NCBI RefSeq assembly: GCF_001806325.1
Contig: NZ_CP017580.1
Coordinates: forward strand, 248,001 to 312,000
Source of the DNA: Curtobacterium sp. BH-2-1-1
Lineage (GTDB): Bacteria; Actinomycetota; Actinomycetes; Actinomycetales; Microbacteriaceae
Reading direction: 5' to 3'
DNA: 64,000 bases
In this document: one piece after another, positions 1-10,290 of the stretch
Layout of the letters: each line of letters begins with the position of its first letter
How positions within the stretch are numbered: position 1 is the stretch's first letter
Program-made: the position numbers and the translations under genes
Notes under the pieces: model-generated
What the model saw: the letters and a program-made list of their open reading frames with translations, nothing else
Told to the model about the DNA's origin: nothing
The model's database searches: none

Positions 1-3596
<3,596 letters not shown>

Positions 3597-3615
3597 CGCC
3601 CGACGCCGGGCCCCT

Positions 3616-3662
3616 GACGCCGGGGTGCGCTACGCGATCTTCGTGTAGCGCACCCCGGCGTC
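3616..3662. terminator. Perfect 17-bp inverted repeat between kgd and the GNAT gene
   Basis: Arms 3616-3632 and 3646-3662 are exact reverse complements with a 13-base loop. The structure lies 20 bases past the kgd stop. It contains the last ten codons of the convergent acetyltransferase gene (stop at 3630-3632), so one arm is coding. No clear T-run follows. A bidirectional terminator is the simplest reading. Confidence 0.65.
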
Positions 3663-4070
3663 GTGGTACCCGCGCTTCTGGTAGAACCGGTGCGCGCTGT
3701 CCGTGGCCGCCGCGCTGACGGCGCTGAGGCGACGTGCGCCCTGCTCGACCGCCCATGCTTCGAACGTGCCGATGAGCGCCGAACCGGTGCCGAGCCTCCT
3801 GGCCGACTCGTCGACCACCATCAGCAGCAGCTGCGCCGTCGGCTCGTCGCTCGCGTACGCCCAGGTGACCTGCGCGCCGGCGACCGCGATCGCACGACCG
3901 TCATCGTCCCGCACCACCCAGGTGCGGTGTCCGGCCTCGGGCGTGAGTCGTTCGAGGCGGGCGCGCATGGCGGCGTCGTCGACCTCGTGGCCGAGCAGTC
4001 GGACGAGGGCGGCGACGTCGGCGACGTCCGTGTCGGACCAGGTGGTGATCGACTCGACGGAGAGGGTCAT
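3630..4070 (-). CDS. GNAT family N-acetyltransferase
   Basis: Predicted acetyl-CoA dependent N-acetyltransferase of 146 residues; substrate unknown. The acetyl-CoA binding motif A is visible as LLLMVVDESARRLGTGSALI (R-x-x-G-x-G pattern), followed by the typical C-terminal FYQKRGYHDAGV segment. I chose ATG at 4070 because the protein then starts just before the fold. A longer reading frame to 4226 adds 52 Arg/Pro-rich residues that look like spurious translation. A TAGTGT box lies 7 bases upstream of this ATG and no Shine-Dalgarno sequence is seen, so the transcript may be leaderless. The 3' end of the gene is embedded in the shared hairpin with kgd. Confidence 0.85.
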   Translation of the reverse strand: MTLSVESITTWSDTDVADVAALVRLLGHEVDDAAMRARLERLTPEAGHRTWVVRDDDGRAIAVAGAQVTWAYASDEPTAQLLLMVVDESARRLGTGSALIGTFEAWAVEQGARRLSAVSAAATDSAHRFYQKRGYHDAGVRYTKIA

Positions 4071-4077
4071 GCCCGCG

Positions 4078-4083
4078 ACACTA
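4078..4083 (-). promoter_or_regulatory. Putative -10 box (TAGTGT) of the GNAT gene
   Basis: TAGTGT on the minus strand lies 7 bases before the ATG at 4070. It is one of eleven similarly placed TANNNT boxes in the window. No good -35 element is evident. Confidence 0.4.
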
Positions 4084-4150
4084 CCGACAGCCCCGTGCGT
4101 GTGACGACGGCTGCCAGGACGCTCACGCGGGGACGTTCCCGCCGGGACGT

Positions 4151-4393
4151 TCAGTGGGTGGCCTGCTCCAGGCGGATGCGGGCGAGGATCTCGGTGCGGA
4201 GTTCCTCGGGTGCCGTCTCCTTGCACGCGCGACGGACCGTCTCGATGAGGACCACGCCGACGCGGTGCTCGGTCGTGCAGTCCTCGCAGTCGTCCATGTG
4301 CTCACGGATGTCCGCCGCGTCCTCGCGGCAGAGCTCCCCGTGCAGGAACTCCTCGAGCTCGGCCTTCGCCTTCGAGCAGTCGCAGCCGCTCAT
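4151..4393 (-). CDS. rsrA: Mycothiol-system zinc-binding anti-sigma factor RsrA
   Basis: Redox-sensing anti-sigma factor (80 residues) that binds and silences SigR until disulfide stress oxidises its cysteines and releases zinc. The sequence shows the ZAS-type motif HMDDCEDC (H-x3-C-x2-C) near residues 32-39, plus additional cysteines in CDC near the N-terminus and in GELC. Its ATG overlaps the sigma factor stop in an ATGA (4390-4393), so the two are translationally coupled. That is the usual sigR-rsrA arrangement in actinobacteria. Size and motif order fit the family well. Confidence 0.93.
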   Translation of the reverse strand: MSGCDCSKAKAELEEFLHGELCREDAADIREHMDDCEDCTTEHRVGVVLIETVRRACKETAPEELRTEILARIRLEQATH

Positions 4394-5190
4394 CGCGCTT
4401 CCTTCCCTTCGACGCGGCTCGACGCCGCGGCAACCTTCCGGCCTCGTCCGCGCATCGTCGCCGTCGACGCTGCGTCCGGGACGATGCCGGTCTCACGTGC
4501 GTGGTCGGCCAGGAGCCCGCGGAGGAGCCGGCGGCCACGGTGGAGGCGGCTCATGACCGTCCCCACGGGGGTCTTCATGATGTCGGCGATCTCCTGGTAG
4601 GAGAACCCCTCGACATCGGCGAAGTAGACGGCCATCCGGAAGTCCTCCGGGATGGCCTGCAGCGCGTCCTTCACGGCGGAGGACGGCAGGTGGTCGATGG
4701 CGTCGGCCTCGGCGGAGCGCGCCGAGATCGACTGCGTCACGCTCTCCGCGCCGCCGAGCTGCCAGTCCTCGAGCTCGTCGATCGTGCCCTGGTACGGGTT
4801 GCGCTGGTTCTTGCGGTACGTGTTGATGAACGTGTTCGTGAGGATGCGGTACAGCCAGGCCTTGAGGTTCGTGCCCTGCTTGAACTGGCGGAACGCGGCG
4901 AAGGCCTTGACGAAGGTCTCCTGCACGAGGTCGGACGCGTCGGCCGGGTTGCGGGTCATCCGCATCGCCGCGCCGTAGAGCTGGTCCATGAAGGGCAGCG
5001 CCTGGTCCTCGAAGAGGGACCGGAGCTCGGCCTCGGATACTGTCTTCGCGTCGACGACATCGACCGCGCCGGCCTCGTCGTCGCTGGCCTCGTCCTCGCG
5101 CAGTGCTGCTTCTTCGGACACCGCGTCGAGCTGCGCCTCGGTCTCCTCGACCAGGTCGTGCGGTGCTGCGTGCGGTTCGTCGGTCGTCAT
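4390..5190 (-). CDS. sigR: ECF RNA polymerase sigma factor SigR/SigH (thiol-oxidative stress)
   Basis: Group IV sigma factor of 266 residues with region 2 ([34 protein letters not shown]) and region 4 ([35 protein letters not shown]). The close match in style to SigR/SigH and the coupled RsrA gene define the function: directing transcription of thioredoxin, mycothiol and proteostasis genes under disulfide stress. About 75 acidic residues precede region 2, longer than in many homologues. I chose the ATG at 5190 because a TAGACT box lies 8 bases upstream with no Shine-Dalgarno sequence. A typical SigR autoregulatory promoter (GGAAT-N18-GTT) was not found in the short upstream gap to aroA. A second promoter inside that divergent spacer is possible. 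Confidence 0.92.
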   Translation of the reverse strand: MTTDEPHAAPHDLVEETEAQLDAVSEEAALREDEASDDEAGAVDVVDAKTVSEAELRSLFEDQALPFMDQLYGAAMRMTRNPADASDLVQETFVKAFAAFRQFKQGTNLKAWLYRILTNTFINTYRKNQRNPYQGTIDELEDWQLGGAESVTQSISARSAEADAIDHLPSSAVKDALQAIPEDFRMAVYFADVEGFSYQEIADIMKTPVGTVMSRLHRGRRLLRGLLADHARETGIVPDAASTATMRGRGRKVAAASSRVEGKEAR

Positions 5191-5198
5191 CGCCGTCG

Positions 5199-5204
5199 AG
5201 TCTA
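5199..5204 (-). promoter_or_regulatory. Putative -10 box (TAGACT) of sigR
   Basis: TAGACT on the minus strand lies 8 bases before the sigR ATG and there is no Shine-Dalgarno motif. This suggests a leaderless transcript. Confidence 0.45.
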
Positions 5205-5301
5205 GGCCGACGGTGCTCCCGAGCGTCGTCGGCACGGCGGGCAGAGTCGTCCGCGGTCGTGCGAGTGTCGCTGTCGCCACTGATCCTCCCGGTGCGTTCA
5301 G

Positions 5302-5307
5302 TACCCT
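5302..5307 (+). promoter_or_regulatory. Putative -10 box (TACCCT) of aroA
   Basis: TACCCT lies 9 bases before the aroA ATG at 5317. The same box and spacing class occur at glgX and ftsE. No Shine-Dalgarno sequence is present between box and start. Confidence 0.45.
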
Positions 5308-5316
5308 TGTGAACCG

Positions 5317-6678
5317 ATGGCAGTCACGACGCATTCCCAGTCCCGGACCGAGCCCTGGATCGCCCCGCTCGCGCGGGGTCCGCTGCACGGCGACGTGTCG
5401 CTGCCCGGGTCGAAGTCGCTCACCAACCGCGAACTCGTGCTCGCCGCCCTCGCCGACGGTCCGTCGACCATCCGGCTGCCGCTGCACTCGCGCGACTCGG
5501 CGCTCATGGTCGAAGCGCTCCGGCTGCTCGGCGTCGGGATCGACGAGGTCCCGCCGGCGCCCGGTGCGACCCCGAACCCCTACGGCCCCGACCTCCGCAT
5601 CACACCGGCGCCGATGCACGGCGACGTGCGGGTGGACTGCGGGCTCGCCGGCACCGTGATGCGCTTCCTGCCGCCCCTCGCCGCGCTCGCGGTCGGGCCG
5701 GTCACGATCGACGGCGACCCGTACGCGCGCAAGCGGCCGATGCACGCCATCATCCAGGCGCTCGTCGACCTCGGCGTGGACGTCACCGACGACGGCGGCG
5801 GCGCGATGCCGTTCTCGTTCACCGGCACCGGCTCGGTCCGCGGCGGATCGCTCTCGATCGACGCGTCCGCCTCGTCGCAGTTCGTCTCCGGGCTCCTGCT
5901 CTCCGCCCCGCGCTTCGACGAGGGCCTGCACCTCACGCACGTCGGCGAGCGCCTGCCGAGCATGCCGCACATCGAGATGACCGTCGCCGCCCTCCGTGCC
6001 CGCGGTGTCCGGGTCGACGAGCCCGCGGTCGGCGAGTGGGTCGTGCACCCCGGACCGATCGCCGCCCGCGACGTCACCATCGAACCCGACCTGTCGAACG
6101 CCGCGCCGTTCGCCGTGGCGGCGCTCGTCGCCGGCGGCACCGTCCGCATCCGAACCTGGCCGACAGCGACGACCCAGGTGGGCGCCGACCTCGAGCGGCT
6201 CCTCCCCCTGTGGGGCGCGACCGTCACGCGGGACGGCGACGACCTCGTCTTCGACGGCGGCGTCGGGGTCCGGGGTGGCGCCTCTCTCCCGGGTCTCGAA
6301 CTCGACCTCAGCCGCGGCGGCGAGCTCGCTCCTGCCCTGGTCGCGTTGGCGGCCCTGGCCGACGGCCCGTCCGAGATCACCGGGATCGGCCACCTGCGTG
6401 GGCACGAGACGGACCGTCTCGCCGCGCTCGCGTCGGACGTCAACCGTTCGGGAGGCGCGGTGCACGAACTCGACGACGGCCTCCGCATCGAGCCTGCCGC
6501 GCTCCACGGCGGCGACTGGGCCGCGTACGACGACCACCGCATGGCGACGGCCGGCGCGGTCGTGGGCCTCGTCGTCGACGGCGTCGCCGTCGACGACATC
6601 GGCTCGACCGCGAAGACGCTGCCACAGTTCCCCGAGCTGTGGGCGGCCCTGGTCACGACCGGCGACGAAGGGGTCTGA
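5317..6678 (+). CDS. aroA: 3-phosphoshikimate 1-carboxyvinyltransferase (EPSP synthase)
   Basis: Sixth step of the shikimate pathway: transfers enolpyruvyl from phosphoenolpyruvate to shikimate 3-phosphate in the cytosol. At 453 residues it has the expected size. Family motifs are visible: [17 protein letters not shown] at the N-terminal substrate site (about residues 27-43), [32 protein letters not shown], and [14 protein letters not shown] near the C-terminus. It is divergent from sigR and is followed after 4 bases by rsgA, so the two are likely co-transcribed. This matches the conserved actinobacterial order sigR/rsrA - aroA - rsgA - hisN. Confidence 0.95.
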   Translation: MAVTTHSQSRTEPWIAPLARGPLHGDVSLPGSKSLTNRELVLAALADGPSTIRLPLHSRDSALMVEALRLLGVGIDEVPPAPGATPNPYGPDLRITPAPMHGDVRVDCGLAGTVMRFLPPLAALAVGPVTIDGDPYARKRPMHAIIQALVDLGVDVTDDGGGAMPFSFTGTGSVRGGSLSIDASASSQFVSGLLLSAPRFDEGLHLTHVGERLPSMPHIEMTVAALRARGVRVDEPAVGEWVVHPGPIAARDVTIEPDLSNAAPFAVAALVAGGTVRIRTWPTATTQVGADLERLLPLWGATVTRDGDDLVFDGGVGVRGGASLPGLELDLSRGGELAPALVALAALADGPSEITGIGHLRGHETDRLAALASDVNRSGGAVHELDDGLRIEPAALHGGDWAAYDDHRMATAGAVVGLVVDGVAVDDIGSTAKTLPQFPELWAALVTTGDEGV

Positions 6679-6682
6679 CGCG

Positions 6683-7729
6683 ATGAGCTGGTGGGACGAC
6701 GTCGACGGTGACGACTCCGACGCGGACGAGCCGTACGGGCAGTACGACGAGTCGAGCGTGCGGGTCCGCCCCAACCCGAAGGGCAACCGCCCCCGCACGA
6801 AGGTCCGTCCGACGTACGAGGACGCCCCCACGGGGTGGGTGACGAACGTCGACCGCGGGCGCTTCGGCGTGCTCGTCGGGGACCGGGTCATCACGGCCAC
6901 GAAGGCCCGCGAGCTGGGGAAGAAGTCCGTCGTCACCGGCGACACGGTCCACCTGGCCGGCGACGTCTCCGGCGAACCGGGCTCCCTCGCGCGCATCGTG
7001 AAGGTCGCCGAGCGCACCACGCTGCTGCGCCGGAGCGCCGACGACACCGACGAGGTCGAGCGCGTCATCGTGGCGAACGCCGACCAGATGCTCATCGTCG
7101 TGGCCGCCGCCGACCCCGAGCCGCGCACCCGACTGATCGACCGGTACCTCGTGGCGGCGTTCGACGCCGGCCTCGACCCGATCCTCTGCATCACGAAGAC
7201 CGACCTCGCCGATCCCACCGAGTTCCTCGCGCACTTCGCCTGCCTCGACCTGCGCATCGTGACGAGCCGCTCCGACGACGTGCCGTTCGACGCCCTGCAC
7301 GAGGTCCTCGACGACAAGGTGACCGTGACCGTCGGGCACTCGGGCGTCGGGAAGTCGACGCTCGTGAACGCGCTGACCGGGTCCTCCCGGGCCACCGGGG
7401 TCGTCAACTCGGTGACCGGGCGGGGACGGCACACCTCGTCGTCGTCGATCGCGCTGCAGGTGCGGGACGGCGGGTGGATCATCGACACCCCGGGTGTCCG
7501 GTCGTTCGGGCTCGGACACGTCGACCCGGCGAACGTCTTCCGTGCCTTCGCCTCGCACGCCGTGCCCGTCCGCGAGCCGGCGGACGGGATCCCCCTCTCC
7601 CAGGCGCACGACTGGGAGATCGTCGACCGGGTGCAGGCCGGCGAGCTCGGGTCGACCGGGGTCGAGCGGCTCGACTCGTTCCGCGCGCTGCTGACCGGCA
7701 TGGGCGCCGAGGACCCGGGCACGGAGTAG
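6683..7729 (+). CDS. rsgA: Ribosome small-subunit-dependent GTPase RsgA (zinc knuckle not visible)
   Basis: Circularly permuted GTPase that helps 30S subunit maturation. G motifs appear in permuted order: TKTDL (G4), then [14 protein letters not shown] (G1, about residues 218-231), then [10 protein letters not shown] (G3). An OB-fold region precedes them. It is 348 residues long and starts 4 bases after aroA. The C-terminal part differs from the usual family pattern. Where most homologues carry a Cys-x4-6-Cys-x-His-x5-Cys zinc knuckle, this one reads [14 protein letters not shown] and contains no cysteine at all. That could be a lineage trait or a real loss; I found no frameshift that restores the motif. 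Confidence 0.9.
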   Translation: MSWWDDVDGDDSDADEPYGQYDESSVRVRPNPKGNRPRTKVRPTYEDAPTGWVTNVDRGRFGVLVGDRVITATKARELGKKSVVTGDTVHLAGDVSGEPGSLARIVKVAERTTLLRRSADDTDEVERVIVANADQMLIVVAAADPEPRTRLIDRYLVAAFDAGLDPILCITKTDLADPTEFLAHFACLDLRIVTSRSDDVPFDALHEVLDDKVTVTVGHSGVGKSTLVNALTGSSRATGVVNSVTGRGRHTSSSSIALQVRDGGWIIDTPGVRSFGLGHVDPANVFRAFASHAVPVREPADGIPLSQAHDWEIVDRVQAGELGSTGVERLDSFRALLTGMGAEDPGTE

Positions 7730-7784
7730 CGCGCCGGCACCGCACCGCGCGCGGCGGTACCCGGGTCGACAGGTGTGCACCGAC

Positions 7785-7831
7785 GTTGTACAGTTGCCCT
7801 TCGTGTCTGAAGTTGCAAAGTACAACTTTGC
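7785..7831. promoter_or_regulatory. AT-rich operator region with nested inverted repeats
   Basis: Two overlapping dyads sit in an AT-rich island. GCAAAGT-aca-ACTTTGC (7815-7831) has perfect 7-bp arms and a 3-base spacer. GTTGTAC (7785-7791) and GTACAAC (7820-7826) are a second 7-bp inverted pair 28 bases apart. AGTTGC also repeats directly 19 bases apart (7792 and 7811). The layout suits a TetR- or MarR-like repressor controlling the membrane protein gene downstream. No regulator gene is adjacent, so the cognate protein is unknown. Confidence 0.55.
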
Positions 7832-7865
7832 GCCGACCCCCGCCGTCGACGCCCCGTCCTCCCCC

Positions 7866-8999
7866 ATGACGACAACGACGTCGCACGTGCACACCACCTC
7901 CCCCCACACCCACTCGCACGCCGCTCCCCGTGCTTCCAGGGCCCCGCGTCAGCCGAACGGCCCGTCGACGCTCCGTCCGCAGGGCCTCGGTCGCACCCTG
8001 CTGAGCTTCGGCTCGCACATCCTCGTGCCCCTCTTCCTCGCGATCGGCATGGGTCTCGCCTACCTCGGCGCCTTCCACGCCCCGACGCCGCACGACCTCC
8101 CGGTCGGCATCGTCGGACAGGGTGCGGCGACCCAGGTGTTCGCGCAGACCGTCACGGACGAGTCGGACGGCGCACTCGTCACCCACGTCGTGTCCTCCAC
8201 CGCCGAGGCCGAGCGCCAGGTCCGTGACCGCGACCTCGCCGCCGTGTACGCGCCGACCGCGACGGGGGCGACGCTCTACGTCTCGACCGCGGCCTCGGAG
8301 ACCACCGCGAGCGCGGCCCAGAAGATCTTCATGCCGATCGCCTACCGGTCGCACCTGCCCTTCACGGTGCAGGACGTCGTGCCCTCCGGCGACGAGGACA
8401 CCACCGGACAGGGCCTGTTCTTCCTGCTCGTCGCCCTGAGCGTCGGCGGCTACGCGTCCGCGATCGCGGTGGCCGCCTTCGCCACCCGGCTGCGACCGCT
8501 CTGGACCGCCGTCACCGGCCTCGCGACGGCCGGAGTGGTCGCGGGGATCGGCATCCTCATCGCCGGTCCGCTGTACGGCATCATCACGACGAACCGGTGG
8601 GAGATCTTCCTGTTCGCCTGGATGTACGACGCGACCATCGTCGCGCTCGGGGTCGGTCTCCACCCGCTGCTCGGCCGGTGGACGACGCCGATCCTCACGA
8701 TGCTGTTCGTGATGCTGAACTTCACGTCGTCCGGTGGCATCTTCCAGCCGGCGTTCCAGCCGGGGTTCTTCGCCGGCCTCAACACGTTCTGGAGCGGTGC
8801 CGCCTGGCTCCAGGCTGCGCAGGACCTGCAGTACTTCCCGAGCGCCTCGCTCGGTCGGTCGTCGCTCGTGCTGGCACTGTGGCTGGCCGCAGCCGTGCTG
8901 CTCTGCGTCGTCGTGCACGGTCTCGTCGCCCGCCGGGCCCGCATCGCCCGCGAGCGCGAGGTCACCGCCCTCGAGGAGGAAGAGGTCGTGGCGGCGTAG
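7866..8999 (+). CDS. His-rich N-terminus ABC-2/YhgE-like membrane protein
   Basis: Predicted integral membrane protein of 377 residues. After a short histidine-rich cytoplasmic tail ([14 protein letters not shown] within the first 25 residues) there is one membrane helix ([19 protein letters not shown]). An extracytoplasmic domain of about 140 residues follows, then five or six hydrophobic helices and an acidic tail (LEEEEVVAA). This one-loop-many topology resembles YhgE/Pip and ABC-2 type export permeases, but no ATPase partner is nearby. The start is uncertain: ATG at 7866 has no Shine-Dalgarno sequence, and the frame stays open to GTG codons at 7804 and 7773, the latter inside or before the operator. 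It sits between rsgA and hisN, which are normally adjacent. Confidence 0.7.
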   Translation: MTTTTSHVHTTSPHTHSHAAPRASRAPRQPNGPSTLRPQGLGRTLLSFGSHILVPLFLAIGMGLAYLGAFHAPTPHDLPVGIVGQGAATQVFAQTVTDESDGALVTHVVSSTAEAERQVRDRDLAAVYAPTATGATLYVSTAASETTASAAQKIFMPIAYRSHLPFTVQDVVPSGDEDTTGQGLFFLLVALSVGGYASAIAVAAFATRLRPLWTAVTGLATAGVVAGIGILIAGPLYGIITTNRWEIFLFAWMYDATIVALGVGLHPLLGRWTTPILTMLFVMLNFTSSGGIFQPAFQPGFFAGLNTFWSGAAWLQAAQDLQYFPSASLGRSSLVLALWLAAAVLLCVVVHGLVARRARIAREREVTALEEEEVVAA

Positions 9000-9006
9000 C
9001 CCCCGC

Positions 9007-9012
9007 TACGCT
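9007..9012 (+). promoter_or_regulatory. Putative -10 box (TACGCT) of hisN
   Basis: TACGCT lies 7 bases before the GTG start of hisN and directly after the stop of the preceding gene. This suggests hisN has its own leaderless transcript despite the short gap. Confidence 0.4.
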
Positions 9013-9019
9013 GGCGACC

Positions 9020-9802
9020 GTGGACCTCAGCGCCGACCTGGACTTCGCCCGCTCCCTCGCCGACACCGCCGACGCGATCAGCCTCGAGCGGTTCCGTGCC
9101 GCCGACCTGCACGTGTCGAAGAAGGCCGACAGCACACACGTCACCGACGCCGACCAGGCGGTCGAACGAGCGCTCCGCGAGCGGCTCGGTGCCGAACGTC
9201 CCGACGACGCCTTCCTCGGCGAGGAGACCACCGCCGACACCGGCGCCGAGGCGGTCAGCGAGGGCCACCGCCAGTGGGTGGTCGACCCCATCGACGGCAC
9301 CGCGAACTACCTCCGCGGCGTCCCGGTCTGGGCCACCCTCATCGCGCTCGCGGTGGACGGGCGCCCGGTCCTCGGCGTCGTGAGCGCACCCGCCCTCGGC
9401 AAGCGTTGGTGGGCGGCCGAGGGGCTCGGCGCGCACTCCTTCGACGGTCCCCTGCACGTCTCCGGCGTCGACTCCCTCGCAGAGGCCAGCCTGAGCTACA
9501 ACAGCATCCAGCAGTGGGACGACGACGACCGCCTGGACGCCCTCGTGACACTCTCCCGTCGGGTCTGGCGCACCCGGGCCTACGGCGACATGTGGTCGTA
9601 CATGCTCGTGGCCGAGGGCGTCCTCGACGTCGCCGGCGAACCCGACCTCAAGCCGTGGGACATGGCGGCGCTCGTGCCGATCGTCGAGGAGGCCGGTGGC
9701 CGGTTCACCTCGCTCGACGGCGATCCCGGCCCCTGGCACGGCAGCGCCCTCGCGACGAACGGACTCGTGCACGACGCCGTGGTCGAGGTCATCCGCCGCT
9801 GA
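9020..9802 (+). CDS. hisN: Histidinol-phosphatase, inositol-monophosphatase family
   Basis: Mg-dependent phosphatase of 260 residues. In actinobacteria this family member removes phosphate from L-histidinol phosphate in histidine synthesis. Metal-site motifs are clear: GEET (about residue 73), DPIDGTANYL (about residues 92-101) and the C-terminal PWDMAALVPIVEEAGG. The GTG start at 9020 is chosen because it begins just before the fold and lies 7 bases after a TACGCT box. Other inositol-phosphatase activities cannot be excluded by sequence, but the genomic place after aroA-rsgA is the one where actinobacterial hisN is usually found. Confidence 0.88.
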   Translation: MDLSADLDFARSLADTADAISLERFRAADLHVSKKADSTHVTDADQAVERALRERLGAERPDDAFLGEETTADTGAEAVSEGHRQWVVDPIDGTANYLRGVPVWATLIALAVDGRPVLGVVSAPALGKRWWAAEGLGAHSFDGPLHVSGVDSLAEASLSYNSIQQWDDDDRLDALVTLSRRVWRTRAYGDMWSYMLVAEGVLDVAGEPDLKPWDMAALVPIVEEAGGRFTSLDGDPGPWHGSALATNGLVHDAVVEVIRR

Positions 9803-10101
9803 CGGCCAGACGACCACCCCGCAGGTCGGCCCTGCGGCGGACACCGGCTGTACCCCGGTTTCGTACCACGAATCGCCGCAGCCGATCCCGGAACGCCCCC
9901 CGAGGGGGGCACGTGGCCCCCCGGACTGGGGACACCGAGGGTGGACATCGGATTGCGGAGACCGGCCATCCGAGCCAGAACCTGAGTTATCTTGCTTTCA
10001 GGCGACAGGTCAGGTGCCGCTTCGGAGTCCCTAGCTCCGAACGGGATGCCAGACCGGTCGTGCTTCGTCCGAAGACCCTAACCCGAGGGGTGATACAGAC
10101 G
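9803..10101. other. Intergenic region between hisN and the LAL leader with several hairpins
   Basis: No gene is supported here. The region holds GCCCCCC-ga-GGGGGGC (9895-9910), a 7-bp stem that may end hisN transcription. It also holds CCTGA/TCAGG arms around an AT-richer stretch (9981-10002) that could contain the regulator's promoter, and TTCGGAG-tccctag-CTCCGAA (10021-10041). The last is in position to be part of a structured 5' leader. I could not assign a convincing -35/-10 pair. Confidence 0.5.
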
Positions 10102-10287
10102 ATGACTTCATCGTTCCCGAGCGGAACCGAGTGCACCCTCACTCGTCATCCGCATTCCGTTTCCGACAGCTCCGGCACGCGTTCTTCCCTGCGTGCCCCA
10201 CGTCCGGCTCTGCGCGCGGTCACCCGCCGTGCCTCCGACCGGTCCCTCTCCTCCGTTGCATCCGCTTCCGGGCCCGGAGGCCGGTGA
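10102..10287 (+). CDS. Possible 61-residue Ser/Arg-rich leader ORF upstream of the LAL regulator
   Basis: A short ORF starting ATG at 10102 behind a good Shine-Dalgarno-like GAGGGGTGA. It encodes 61 residues rich in Ser, Arg and Pro, without recognisable domain or membrane segment. Its stop (10285-10287) is 3 bases before the ATG of the large regulator, whose own GGAGG lies inside the ORF. That spacing would allow translational coupling. The amino-acid composition is also what random high-GC DNA gives, so it may be non-coding leader sequence. Confidence 0.3.
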   Translation: MTSSFPSGTECTLTRHPHSVSDSSGTRSSLRAPRPALRAVTRRASDRSLSSVASASGPGGR

Positions 10288-10290
10288 GTC

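Noticed and set aside
4390..7875. Minus-strand frame open for more than 1,100 codons across aroA and rsgA
   Set aside because: Only its end (4390-5190) is a real gene, sigR. The rest is antisense to two clear genes and is Arg/Ser/Pro-rich with no domain, as expected from GC-rich codon bias.
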